From Acidaminobacter hydrogenoformans DSM 2784 (GTDB lineage Bacteria > Bacillota > Clostridia > Peptostreptococcales > Acidaminobacteraceae): a DNA stretch of 64,000 nt. The position numbers and the translations under genes are program-made. This document shows positions 1 to 7,837 of the stretch, piece by piece; position 1 is the first letter of the stretch, and every line of letters starts with the position of its first letter. The notes beneath the pieces were generated by a model. The model made no database searches. It saw only the letters and a program-made list of their open reading frames with translations, and had not been told where the DNA came from. The stretch is from NCBI RefSeq assembly GCF_900103005.1, contig NZ_FMWL01000009.1, positions 35,852-99,851 of the forward strand. The letters run 5' to 3'.

Positions 1-149
1 TGCTGCGCATGTCTATGGTCAATTGCAGCTTCAATTTGCGCGAAAGTGGCATAGATAATTTCCTGCTGCTTAGTCATAATTTCCTCGTCCTCGGGCAAGC
101 TTGAAAAGAATTCGAACCACATTAACGCGTCTTTTTTTGATATTTTCAT
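1..149 (-). CDS. N-terminus of a protein cut by the window edge, possibly radical SAM family
   Basis: The ATG at 147-149 (minus strand) is preceded by an AAGGAGC ribosome site and opens a frame that runs off the window start, giving about 49 residues beginning MKISKKDALMWFEFF. The piece is acidic and helical, with PEDEE and QQEIIYATFAQIEAA stretches. From memory it resembles the leader region of a clostridial radical SAM family whose CxxxCxxC motif would lie beyond the edge, but no diagnostic cysteine is visible here, so the family is a guess. It is transcribed in the same direction as the ADP-ribosylglycohydrolase gene upstream of it. Confidence 0.55.
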   Translation of the reverse strand, partial: MKISKKDALMWFEFFSSLPEDEEIMTKQQEIIYATFAQIEAAIDHRHAQ

Positions 150-242
150 GTTTTTAAGCTCCTTAAATACGGCATATTGTATGGGAACCTGCGGCTAATG
201 CCTATTGCCCCGTTTTCCTCAAATTTAATGTTCATCTAACAC

Positions 243-1286
243 CTATCTAATCGCCAGCTTCAGCAGACCATCCGCCATTTGGATCAAGACTTCCTTCAAT
301 TCAATATTATTGATCCATCCCTGCGGGAGCTTTCCAAGCCCCAAATAAGCCCCTAAGATGTTTCCGGTAATAGCCCCAGTGCTGTCACTGTCCCCATCAT
401 GGTTTACCGCAGCAAACAAAGCTTTCTCAAAGTCCATCTTATATCTCAGTGCGCAGTAGACGGAAATAGCCAGCGCCTCTTCACCGACCCAGCCCTCTCC
501 AAGCTGAGAGATCGCCTCTACATCAGGAAGGGGCATAGTCGAAGCCTCCTGTGAAGCCGTTAACTCCAAAGCCTTCTGCAAGACTTCACAGCATTCCTCA
601 TTATATTTAAACAAAGTCAATTTATCAAGGGTAAGTCGAACCGCAGCCTCCAGCTCATGGCCTTCAATCAGCAAAGAAATCAGAAAAGCCAGTGCCCCGG
701 CAGACAAATACCCGGAGGGGTGTCCATGGGTCAATGCGGCAAAGTCCGCGCCCCTTTCAAAGGACTGATCGATCCCATAAAACAAGCCCGCAGGCGCAAC
801 GCGCATCACACCGCCACATCCTTTGCTGCTGTTAATAGGAGCAGCAATTTTCCCAACTTTACCGCTGCCCAGCGCTGTCAAACAGGAATTTCCCGGCGCT
901 CTCCTGGCATGAAGCGCCTTTACGCCGAGCAGGCCATCACCCCCGACCCATGCAGACCCCACAGAACGCCCCCTGCCACCAGAGCTTTGCGTCCGAAGCC
1001 ATCTTTGATAAGCTTCAAAGACAAATGGGAGGGGGTCAGCAGTACCTTTGACTTGTTCTGACCCATAGGCCCTGAGTATCCCCTCCGCGGTGAACAGCGT
1101 CATTTGTGTATCATCCGTTATTTCGACCACGCCGCTTGAGGCGATCACCAAATCCTGAATCCCCGCGTCGCCATAAGCGCTTTGAATCTCGCTAAACCTC
1201 ATAAATTCAACAGGCCAGCCTAATGCATCCCCAATAGCGCCACCCACCATACAGCCTCGAAAAAATTCTTTGGTTCTCTTCACCAT
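243..1286 (-). CDS. ADP-ribosylglycohydrolase family protein (DraG-like)
   Basis: A 347-residue protein of the ADP-ribosyl-glycohydrolase (DraG/ARH) family, which removes ADP-ribose from proteins or small molecules using a two-metal site. The N-terminus has the family signature GCMVGGAIGDALG. The first metal ligands are in ITDDTQM (Asp58, Asp59, Thr60) and the second set is in the C-terminal NHDGDSDSTGAI (Asp299, Asp301), so both halves of the active site are intact. A GGGTGGG ribosome site precedes the ATG. It lies about 50 bp after the PfkB-type sugar kinase gene on the same strand. Such pairings are common and suggest handling of ADP-ribose, ribose or nucleoside-derived sugars, but the substrate is inferred only. 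Confidence 0.9.
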   Translation of the reverse strand: MVKRTKEFFRGCMVGGAIGDALGWPVEFMRFSEIQSAYGDAGIQDLVIASSGVVEITDDTQMTLFTAEGILRAYGSEQVKGTADPLPFVFEAYQRWLRTQSSGGRGRSVGSAWVGGDGLLGVKALHARRAPGNSCLTALGSGKVGKIAAPINSSKGCGGVMRVAPAGLFYGIDQSFERGADFAALTHGHPSGYLSAGALAFLISLLIEGHELEAAVRLTLDKLTLFKYNEECCEVLQKALELTASQEASTMPLPDVEAISQLGEGWVGEEALAISVYCALRYKMDFEKALFAAVNHDGDSDSTGAITGNILGAYLGLGKLPQGWINNIELKEVLIQMADGLLKLAIR

Positions 1287-1337
1287 AAGCCCACCCGCTC
1301 GTTTAAGTAAGTCTAAAAGACCTCTGCCGCCACTTCA

Positions 1338-2297
1338 TTAAAGAAACGCACGCACATCCTCGTGCCCAGGTATAGCCTCCATTGCGCCCACTTTCATACA
1401 AACCAAAGCCCCTACTATATTTGCGAACCTAGTCAGATCTTCAACTTTTTTAAAATCCAGATGCAAATCCTCAGGCCGTTCAAGCTCTGCAACCCTGTAT
1501 AAAAATCCCCCAACGAAGGCATCCCCGGCACCGGTTGAATCTATTGATTTGACATTGATGCTGTCTACATGAGCGCTGCGCTGTCCAGCCGAAACATACG
1601 TGCCTTCCCTGCCGCGGGTGACAGCGATAATTCCGGCGCCAAAGCCATGAAGCTTTTCGACCGCCGCTCGAAGCTCAAGGCCTCCCGTCAGGATTTGCAG
1701 CTCTTCTTCACTGAGCTTGAGGAAGTGTACCCCCTCCAAAAGTGGCAGAACCTCTGAAGCGAAGTCGGAGCCCCTGTCTTTCCATAGGTCTTCCCTATAA
1801 TTGGGGTCAAACGCTATAAACTTCCCGGCCACTTTTGCCTGCTGCAGCAGCTCCAAATAAGTCTCTTTGATCACACCCCCCAGCAAAGCGGTGGCAGAGC
1901 CAAAATGGACTATCCCGCACTTCTCAACCACCGCCTGATCAAGCTCAGTTTTTCTATGGAAAGCATCTGCACCCCTGTTAAACATAAAATCCCGCTCCCC
2001 ATGCCGGTCGAGAGACACAAAGGCCAGCGTCGTCGAATACTGTGGATCCCGGATCAGCATGCTGGTATCAACACCCCGCTCCCTGAGCGTTTCCTCAAGA
2101 AAAGTACCAAAGGCATCCGCCCCAACCTTCCCGGCAAAATAAGAACGGGCCCCAAGCTGACTCAAGGTCACCGCAACGTTTGCCGGCGCGCCGCCAGCTT
2201 TTTTGATAAAATGCTCACCTTTTGTCAGATTCGCGTCCACATCCGTGCAAATGAAGTCCACCAGCAGCTCTCCAATGCAAAGCACTTGATTGCTCAC
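1338..2297 (-). CDS. PfkB-family carbohydrate kinase (fructokinase-like)
   Basis: A ribokinase/PfkB-fold sugar kinase. The glycine-rich substrate motif GGAPANVAVTLSQLGA is near residue 37 and the ATP/anion-hole signature DSTGAGDAFVGG, carrying the catalytic Asp, is near residue 255, so the enzyme looks complete at about 319 residues. The closest familiar relatives are fructokinases, but ribokinase-like specificity is not excluded. Start: a GTG at 2306 is possible, but AAGGGGTGG is better placed for the GTG at 2297 (VSNQVLCIGE). It is the first gene of a probable two-gene unit with the DraG-like gene, possibly phosphorylating the sugar that the hydrolase releases. Confidence 0.88.
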   Translation of the reverse strand: MSNQVLCIGELLVDFICTDVDANLTKGEHFIKKAGGAPANVAVTLSQLGARSYFAGKVGADAFGTFLEETLRERGVDTSMLIRDPQYSTTLAFVSLDRHGERDFMFNRGADAFHRKTELDQAVVEKCGIVHFGSATALLGGVIKETYLELLQQAKVAGKFIAFDPNYREDLWKDRGSDFASEVLPLLEGVHFLKLSEEELQILTGGLELRAAVEKLHGFGAGIIAVTRGREGTYVSAGQRSAHVDSINVKSIDSTGAGDAFVGGFLYRVAELERPEDLHLDFKKVEDLTRFANIVGALVCMKVGAMEAIPGHEDVRAFL

Positions 2298-2351
2298 AAT
2301 ACCCACCCCTTATCGCAATACCCCGCCGCGCCACTATTTCGTTTCGTCGGA

Positions 2352-2714
2352 TCACGGACGGCCTCGTTTTCTTAGCTTTGGCTTGATCAAGTCATAACTG
2401 CGCTCAATCATGCCCATGACATCCTCGTCTGGCACATCCCCGCCAAGGGCCACTGTATTCCAGTGGACTTTGTTCATATGATAGGCGGGTGTCACATCCG
2501 CAAACACCTTACGCAGAAAATCCGCTTCGAGGGGGTCGCATTTTAGATTGACGCACAGCTTGCCATGGCGCTCGTAAATCAGTGCGAAGGATTTTTTGTT
2601 TGATCGATGCCGCATCACGGTCCATGCCCCAGCGTCCGTAATGTCGTCAAAGGGATAATCTTCGTAGGCCGCTGGGAATGTCAGGCAAAAGTCAATAAGT
2701 TCACGCCGGTTCAT
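2352..2714 (-). CDS. MmcQ/YjbR family protein
   Basis: A 120-residue protein of the MmcQ/YjbR (CyaY-like fold) family. Characteristic pieces are the start MNRRELIDFCLTFPAAYEDYPFDD, the KSFALIYERHGKLCVNLKC strand region (written here in part), PAYHMNKVHWNTVAL, and a C-terminal Arg/Lys-rich tail. Members are usually labelled DNA-binding, but direct biochemical evidence is thin, so the role is best left open. A GGAGGCGC ribosome site precedes the ATG. It follows the unknown Rossmann-like gene by 25 bp on the same strand. Confidence 0.85.
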   Translation of the reverse strand: MNRRELIDFCLTFPAAYEDYPFDDITDAGAWTVMRHRSNKKSFALIYERHGKLCVNLKCDPLEADFLRKVFADVTPAYHMNKVHWNTVALGGDVPDEDVMGMIERSYDLIKPKLRKRGRP

Positions 2715-2739
2715 GGGTGCGCCTCCTAAGTTATAAGAA

Positions 2740-3351
2740 CTATTTTTTTCGAAACAAATAATTTTCAGCTGTCAGTTTATACTTCGGTCCTTTCATTTTC
2801 TCCTTAACTTCTGCCAACTCCACATCTTTATTTTTTGGCATTACAAAATATTCAACCAGGTTGGAATCAGTGATTCTATTATTCTTTCCAATGACGCCAA
2901 CGAACTCAAAATCATTGTCAAACCTTGATAAAGTGGCATCTCCATGACTATCATTACATAACAAAATTCCACCCGTTCTTAAGTACTTTTTCGTCGCCTG
3001 TCCAACAAAGCCTGCATACTGAGAAATGATCAAATCAACCGGTTCAATATTTAATTCCCTTGTATAATCTTGACCTTTGAACACTATGTCACAGGGTTCC
3101 TCATACTCTTTATTCTCATTAATGTATTCTTTTAACACTTCCATACTTTTGAAAAAACTGATCGCCCCTTTGAAATTATCAACATAAATCACCTTAGGTA
3201 TAACCAAAGACGGGGCAATATCAATATGACTTCCCGGATACAATGCACTTCTTAAGTCATACCTTTTTGCAACTGCTCTGTAAAGTTCTTTTCTATTACC
3301 TGTCCTGTCTCGATATTCTTGAAATTCCTCGATGATATTTTTGCTTTTCAC
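2740..3351 (-). CDS. Uncharacterised protein with a methyltransferase-like (Rossmann) core
   Basis: Not assigned to a named enzyme. The frame can start at ATG 3426 (228 residues), but that codon has no ribosome site. A GTG at 3351 (VKSKNIIEEFQEYRDRTG) follows GAGAGGGG at good spacing, so I prefer it (203 residues). The middle reads like a SAM-methyltransferase fold: LYPGSHIDIAPS, a beta strand with IYVDNF, then DLIISQYAGFVGQ and GGILLCNDSHGDAT as late core strands. No classical GxGxG loop is visible. AT-rich like its divergent neighbour. Function unknown. Confidence 0.7.
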   Translation of the reverse strand: MKSKNIIEEFQEYRDRTGNRKELYRAVAKRYDLRSALYPGSHIDIAPSLVIPKVIYVDNFKGAISFFKSMEVLKEYINENKEYEEPCDIVFKGQDYTRELNIEPVDLIISQYAGFVGQATKKYLRTGGILLCNDSHGDATLSRFDNDFEFVGVIGKNNRITDSNLVEYFVMPKNKDVELAEVKEKMKGPKYKLTAENYLFRKK

Positions 3352-3506
3352 TGCATGACCCCTCTCAATCCTTTTGATTCTAAAAGAAGCGTCGAAAAAA
3401 TTAACTTTATCAAACTGAAAATTCATTTTTCTTGATTTATGTCAATGAGAATACTTCTTAATTAGAGTACAATCTAACCATATTCTAATTCGAGGAGGTT
3501 TTATTC

Positions 3507-4214
3507 ATGAGTATAACGTTTAATCAAAACATGCAGCACAAAGCAGCTGTTTTTTCTGGTATTGCATTGCTGATCATGACCTTTGCGGCCTTTTTCACCT
3601 ATGGATATGTTCACAGTTCATTAGTCATTGAGGGCGATGCGATCAATACATTAGAAAATATCCAAGCCTCTCAGTCACTGTTTCAACTTGAGATTCTTGG
3701 ATGGCTGCTTATTATTGTTGCCGATTTAATTGTGTCCTTGGGCTTTTATTTGTTCTTGAAGCCGTTTCATCGCCAATATGCATTATTGGCTGGTTGGCTT
3801 CGTTTACTCTACACTGTGGTTTTGGCAATAGCAGTATCACATCTTGTTTCAGCCAATAGCATTGTTCAAGGACCAGCGATTGGCAGCTCATTAGATCTAA
3901 CGGCTGAACAAGCTATGGGCTCCATCACCGCCTTTGAAGCAACCTGGTCATTTGGCTTAATTATTTTCGGACTTCATTTGGTCACAGTCGGATTGATAGC
4001 ATTAAAAACAAAAAAGATACCCAAAATTCTCAGCATCCTTATTGTTATAGCAGGCTTCAGCTATACGCTCGTTCATTTCATGTACAATTTTACCCCACAG
4101 CTTGAAAGTCTTGTTGGCGTACTGGAATTAATTCTTATGGCTCCAATGTTTATTGGTGAATTGGGGTTTGGTATATGGCTACTGATAGTGGGAAGAAAAT
4201 TGCAGGCTAACTAA
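3507..4214 (+). CDS. DUF4386-type integral membrane protein
   Basis: A 235-residue membrane protein with about six hydrophobic segments and very few charges. The start MQHKAAVFSGIALLIMTFAA after a short leader and a late LVHFMYNF segment match the DUF4386 family as I remember it. The function of that family is unknown. The ATG follows a strong GAGGAGG ribosome site. The gene converges on the Crp/Fnr-type regulator, and the two coding regions overlap by 4 bp at their 3' ends. DUF4386 genes often sit beside small regulators, so a regulatory link is possible but not shown. Confidence 0.8.
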   Translation: MSITFNQNMQHKAAVFSGIALLIMTFAAFFTYGYVHSSLVIEGDAINTLENIQASQSLFQLEILGWLLIIVADLIVSLGFYLFLKPFHRQYALLAGWLRLLYTVVLAIAVSHLVSANSIVQGPAIGSSLDLTAEQAMGSITAFEATWSFGLIIFGLHLVTVGLIALKTKKIPKILSILIVIAGFSYTLVHFMYNFTPQLESLVGVLELILMAPMFIGELGFGIWLLIVGRKLQAN

Positions 4215-4816
4215 TCCACAATTTTGAGATGACTAGCTTCTGCACGCTTCTTTATTCGACTAAAAGATTCTGGCGTTATTCCAAGGTAGCTTGCCAGTTG
4301 GTACTGGGGAACTCGGTCAATTAAATCTGGCCTTTTTTCCATCAAAGCATGAAATCGTTCTTCCGGCGTTGATGAGATAAACGCGGAGAACTCATCCCTC
4401 ATTGCGCCCATATCCTCCTGAATCATTTTACGCGTCATGGCTTCCAATACCGGATGCATGTCGTATGAGTCCTGCTCAGCAGCTAAATCACCTACAACCA
4501 GCGTGCAGTCCTCCAAACAGCTGAGAGCATATTGAGATGCTTTATCCGTAGTATGCTGATTAAAGATCGTTATACTTTGTTCTTCTGTAAAAAAGTTGTA
4601 AGTACTCTCATTGCCATTTTCATCCACAGCATACTGCCTAACACAGCCTTGTAACACGAAATAACATTTGTCAGGAATCTCTCCTTGATGCAAAAGGATA
4701 GTTCCTTTCTCAAAAGTAGCGACAGGGATGTCTATTATCAGTTCTTTCAATTCTGCTTCACTTAGATTGGAAAAGCGTTTCATATATTGGATAAGCACAT
4801 CCTTCATGTTATGCAC
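4211..4816 (-). CDS. Crp/Fnr family transcriptional regulator
   Basis: A 201-residue regulator with an N-terminal cyclic-nucleotide-binding-like beta barrel (EKGTILLHQGEIPDKCYFVLQG) and a C-terminal winged helix whose recognition region reads YQLASYLGITPESFSRIKKR. No cysteine cluster of the FNR type is present, and the ligand-binding motif is not a clear cAMP site, so it is likely a Crp-fold regulator with an unknown or no ligand. The ATG follows a weak AGAGGTG ribosome site. It converges with the DUF4386 gene with a 4-bp overlap. Confidence 0.88.
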   Translation of the reverse strand: MHNMKDVLIQYMKRFSNLSEAELKELIIDIPVATFEKGTILLHQGEIPDKCYFVLQGCVRQYAVDENGNESTYNFFTEEQSITIFNQHTTDKASQYALSCLEDCTLVVGDLAAEQDSYDMHPVLEAMTRKMIQEDMGAMRDEFSAFISSTPEERFHALMEKRPDLIDRVPQYQLASYLGITPESFSRIKKRAEASHLKIVD

Positions 4817-5041
4817 CTCTCTTTAAATTAAATATCTTCTCCTTTTATTATAGCAGTATGCGACTATGTATAGGAAAGAATCGTACAGCAAAAAGATTTC
4901 AAAGATTATGGATTGAATAGACAATGAAAGTCTGATCCTAATAGAATTAATCAATGATGGCAACCGTTGGTTAACTATCGCATTTAAAATAAAATCATCC
5001 TGGCTTTTACAGTTTGATAATAAATTTATGGGGAGGCCATT

Positions 5042-5203
5042 ATGGACCTATTTTTATTTATTTCAGTAATTGTTATTTCTACTTTCATTTTTTTATATTT
5101 TGTAATGCGTTTTGACTCAAAAAAGAAACAGCTTCAGTTAGAAGAAAAGAAGCTTGAGTTGGAAAAGAGAAAGTTAGAGATGAAAGAACATTATCAAGAA
5201 TAA
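5042..5203 (+). CDS. Small single-pass membrane protein with a charged helical tail
   Basis: A 53-residue frame with ATG at 5042 and stop at 5201-5203, preceded by GGGGAGG at 6-nt spacing. Residues 3-22 are a hydrophobic segment (LFLFISVIVISTFIFLYFV). Residues 25-53 are a regular Lys/Glu-rich heptad-like helix with QLQLEEKKLELEKRKLE. This layout (membrane anchor plus coiled coil) is typical of small bacterial membrane regulators or scaffold proteins, but no family is recognised. Good ribosome site, clean stop and biased composition make it a likely real gene. Confidence 0.6.
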   Translation: MDLFLFISVIVISTFIFLYFVMRFDSKKKQLQLEEKKLELEKRKLEMKEHYQE

Positions 5204-5403
5204 GCAGATGAAACGAATTAAAAGAGATCTTTATTCAACTACCCATACCATGCGCTACTCGGAACTATAAGTTTCTCGGCACCAGTTTCTTGCGAAAATT
5301 CAGCGCCTCTCTTTGCCATGTTTTAGGGTATAATGAAGAAGTGAGAGTTTCTTAACGACAAATCTTCATCTATACACCCTATTTCAAAAAGGAGCGCTGC
5401 AGC

Positions 5404-5745
5404 ATGCTGTTCAAAATACTCCTCTACTGGGCCTTCATGGCTATTGGCATCTATATCGGCATTAAACGGAAGCGCAGCAGTATCCGGTGGGATGCGAGGG
5501 AAGTCACTTTCTTCAAGTGGCTGCTTACAATCTCCCTTGCGCTTTTAATCTTTATCCTTGGGGTTGGGATTGGCTCCAATCACGAAGTCGTCCACAACCT
5601 CAGACGCATTGGCTTTTCTGCTGTCCTGATCGCCATGAGCGGCCTGGTGGGGAGTGTCGTCTTTGCCTATGCAGGGAGAAAGCTCATAGGGCTGGATCGC
5701 TACTGCCAACTCGCAGATAAAGGGGCGGACAACCACCATGATTAG
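5404..5745 (+). CDS. LysO-type exporter, N-terminal half (split gene)
   Basis: A 113-residue membrane protein that matches the N-terminal half of the LysO/YbjE (DUF340) lysine exporter: three or four membrane segments and a motif FILGVGIGSNHEVVHNLRRIG like the FxMG-Ix repeat of LysO. Its 3' end overlaps the next gene by 8 bp, so the halves are translationally coupled and should assemble as one transporter. An AAGGAGCG ribosome site precedes the ATG. A TATAAT hexamer lies at 5329-5334 but without a convincing -35. Confidence 0.82.
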   Translation: MLFKILLYWAFMAIGIYIGIKRKRSSIRWDAREVTFFKWLLTISLALLIFILGVGIGSNHEVVHNLRRIGFSAVLIAMSGLVGSVVFAYAGRKLIGLDRYCQLADKGADNHHD

Positions 5746-6331
5746 AATGATCTTGGCAAGCATTGCTTCAGGCGCTGCCGTCGGTTATTTCCTGGAACCC
5801 GCTTTCCTGATTGAGCACCAGGGGTTCCTTATTGATAGCCTCATTTGTGTGGTCCTGGTAGCGATTGGCTACGAGTTCGGCCGGGGCGAGAATCCGTTTA
5901 AGGACATTCGCAAACTGGGCTGGAAGGTTTTTGTTGTGCCCATCATGATCGCCCTTGGAACGCTTCTGGTTGGTGGCCTCTCAGGGCTCATCGTAGGAAT
6001 TTCCTTCAAGGACGCCATGGCGGTCAGTGCGGGCTTTGGCTGGTACTCGCTGAATGCCGTCCTGCTGGCGGACTACTCGAGGGAGCTCAGCGCCATTTCC
6101 TTCCTCTCCAACATGGTTCGCGAGACCGTTGGCATCCTCCTGATCCCCATAGTGGCCAGGTACATTGGGTATATAGAGGCCGTCGCGGTGCCGGGCATTT
6201 CAGCCATGGATCTGTGCCTGCCCATTATTGAACAATCCACGAACAAAAACATCATTATCTATGCCATATTGTCCGGGACACTGATGGCCATCCTGGTTCC
6301 GGTTCTGACGCCGCTGATCATCCAATTGTAA
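5738..6331 (+). CDS. lysO: LysO-type exporter, C-terminal half
   Basis: A 197-residue membrane protein equivalent to the C-terminal two thirds of LysO. The conserved central motif AVSAGFGWYSLNAVLLAD closely matches the SGFGWYSLSGIL motif of E. coli LysO, followed by a NMVRETVGILLIP segment and SAMDLCLPIIEQ, which line the transport path in this family. It overlaps the preceding half gene by 8 bp. LysO exports lysine and thialysine at the cytoplasmic membrane. The substrate here is inferred from family membership. A strong terminator follows. Confidence 0.87.
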   Translation: MIRMILASIASGAAVGYFLEPAFLIEHQGFLIDSLICVVLVAIGYEFGRGENPFKDIRKLGWKVFVVPIMIALGTLLVGGLSGLIVGISFKDAMAVSAGFGWYSLNAVLLADYSRELSAISFLSNMVRETVGILLIPIVARYIGYIEAVAVPGISAMDLCLPIIEQSTNKNIIIYAILSGTLMAILVPVLTPLIIQL

Positions 6332-6373
6332 AACCCGATATATTTGTTTGCCATAGATCAGAACCTTAGTTTT

Positions 6374-6401
6374 GGACTTATTTAGGACTTATTTAGGACT
6401 T
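6374..6401. repeat. 11-bp tandem repeat
   Basis: The unit GGACTTATTTA occurs twice (6374-6384 and 6385-6395), followed by a partial third copy GGACTT. It lies between the lysO stop codon and the terminator. No function is apparent; slipped-strand variation in copy number is possible. Confidence 0.75.
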
Positions 6402-6410
6402 CCCGAACAA

Positions 6411-6459
6411 TAAACCACTTAAAACGTTCAGATTTGAAGCGTTTAAGTGGTTTTATTTT
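6411..6459 (+). terminator. Rho-independent terminator after lysO
   Basis: Inverted arms AAACCACTTAAAACG (6412-6426) and CGTTTAAGTGGTTT (6440-6453) with one bulge, followed by a T-rich tract TTTTATTTTC. It would end plus-strand transcripts from the split lysO operon. Confidence 0.8.
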
Positions 6460-6494
6460 CGACTTGTTTTTGCTGTGGGGTGTGGGGGACTGGG

Positions 6495-6504
6495 ACCATC
6501 GGCA
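6495..6504 (-). repeat. TGCCGATGGT repeat, copy 1
   Basis: Minus-strand copy of a 10-mer that recurs in five other intergenic places in this window (13699, 14123, 37511, 58668, 58718). Here it reads CTCTGCCGATGGTCCC and lies between the lysO terminator and the arr-like gene. See the finding on this repeat. Confidence 0.5.
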
Positions 6505-6548
6505 GAGCCTCAGTGAAAAACTCCCTGCCGAGCCCTTCCAGTCGTTCT

Positions 6549-7016
6549 TCAGTCCTCATTTTTGACGTCATTCAGCGAGTGGATCCCTTGTTGCTTAAGT
6601 TTCTCCAATGCGTCTTTCATTGCCTGAACTTGCTCAGCGGGATGTCCCTGCCATACTGAAACTTCTCCTACAACCCTGAAGGGTGCCGTAGAGCGATAGG
6701 ATTTGGTTGGATTGCCAGGAAATTTTTTGTCCGTTAAATCCGGGTCGTCTTCGATTTCTCCAGTGGGCTCTACAAGATAAATCTTCCCTGGTCCCTCACC
6801 TGCGGCGAGCTCAGCGCCCCAGATGGCAGAGTCCAGTGTCGCCGTCAAGAAAATATATCTGGCATTATTTCTCTGACCAAAGTTTGAATTGAAGCCGGCT
6901 TCTATGAGATCACCAAGCTTTAAGTCAGCCTTGGTTCCATGGAAATAGGTTTGAGCGAAGGGTGACGCGCCTTGTCTGCTTTGATTGACTTCGTGATTCT
7001 TTTTCGCTTTCGTCAT
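6549..7016 (-). CDS. arr: NAD(+)-rifampin ADP-ribosyltransferase (Arr-like)
   Basis: A 155-residue Arr-family enzyme. Visible family features are YFHGTKADLKLGDLI (His of the NAD site), YIFLTATLDSAIWGAELA (Tyr), the acidic EDDPDLTDKKFPGNPTKSYR loop (catalytic Asp) and a C-terminal VGEVSVW strand. Arr transfers ADP-ribose from NAD to rifamycins and inactivates them in the cytosol. An upstream ATG at 7031 gives five extra residues, but GGAGGAG sits ideally before the ATG at 7016, so that start is chosen. Members outside known resistance strains may have other substrates. Confidence 0.88.
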   Translation of the reverse strand: MTKAKKNHEVNQSRQGASPFAQTYFHGTKADLKLGDLIEAGFNSNFGQRNNARYIFLTATLDSAIWGAELAAGEGPGKIYLVEPTGEIEDDPDLTDKKFPGNPTKSYRSTAPFRVVGEVSVWQGHPAEQVQAMKDALEKLKQQGIHSLNDVKNED

Positions 7017-7073
7017 TAGCTTCTCCTCCATGGTTTTCAGTTGATTTGGATCATAACCTCCTTTTTCGTATCA

Positions 7074-7643
7074 CTACTTCTCGTAGTATTTGTCAATTCC
7101 TCCGTACCCAATCATTTTGTTTTCCCTTGTTTTCCTGATAAAGTTTTCTAAACGCTTTTTGAACTCCAAAGGACGCTTCCGCGCTCCATCAATATAGGCA
7201 ATTCGAATCCTTTTGTAGGCCTCCGGGAATTTTTCGTAGTTCTCCCAAGCCTTTTCATCATGCCTGATGGCTTCAAGAATATCCGCAGGAAATTCGTAGG
7301 GCGCTTTAATTACATCAAGAATCGCATCTCTGACCTTTGGGTGAATCAGCCCCTGTTTCTCAAGCCAAATCAGCCTTTCAATATTTGCTCTGGAGTACGT
7401 ACTACCCTTTCTTCGAGGAGAAAACCGCTGCATCTTGTGTAATGAATCTAAATTCTTAACCGTGCTGTCAATCCATCCGAAACAAAGTGCCTCTTCCACA
7501 GCGTCGTTATAGGAAAGACCTTTCTCTCCAGACGCTTTCTTTGGAAACACGAACCATATTTCCTTTTCTTTATCGATGTTTTCAGCAAGCCATGCCCTCC
7601 ACTTCAGCCTCTCACTTGTAAAAAAGGTTTTTAGAGGTTCCAT
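7074..7643 (-). CDS. YdeI/OmpD-associated family protein
   Basis: A 189-residue protein of the YdeI (OmdA) family. It shows the start MEPLKTFFTSERLKWRAWLAEN, the core AVEEALCFGWIDSTVKNLD and QRFSPRRKGSTYSRANIERL, and a helical C-terminal OmdA-type half. Some members are annotated as bacteriocin-protection proteins, but the molecular role is not established. The open frame extends upstream to 7712 only through a REP-like repeat. GGGGAGGAG directly before the ATG at 7643 fixes the start. Confidence 0.87.
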   Translation of the reverse strand: MEPLKTFFTSERLKWRAWLAENIDKEKEIWFVFPKKASGEKGLSYNDAVEEALCFGWIDSTVKNLDSLHKMQRFSPRRKGSTYSRANIERLIWLEKQGLIHPKVRDAILDVIKAPYEFPADILEAIRHDEKAWENYEKFPEAYKRIRIAYIDGARKRPLEFKKRLENFIRKTRENKMIGYGGIDKYYEK

Positions 7644-7664
7644 TGTTCTCCTCCCCAAAAGGGA

Positions 7665-7701
7665 ATCATCAGGGACGGTTCCTGATGATTTTCCTGATGA
7701 T
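7665..7701. repeat. REP-like palindrome, type A copy 1
   Basis: A 25-bp imperfect palindrome (ATCATCAGGGAC / GTTCCTGATGAT around a central G) at 7665-7689, followed by an extra half unit CCTGATGAT at 7693-7701. The same core ATCAGGGACGGTTCC occurs at 10757 and 13730. Sequences of this kind in Firmicutes are linked to REP-associated (IS200-like) transposases. No such transposase gene is seen in this window. Confidence 0.7.
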
Positions 7702-7837
7702 TTCCTCTTCACCTCATAAAAAATTAATACAGCTGCTCCATATTAAATCCATAACACCCGGCATAAAACTTTATCAGTTTTTCAAGCGCTATAATGCAAT
7801 TTGAACTTTCATGTGTTTAACCCAGCGATTGTTTCGG

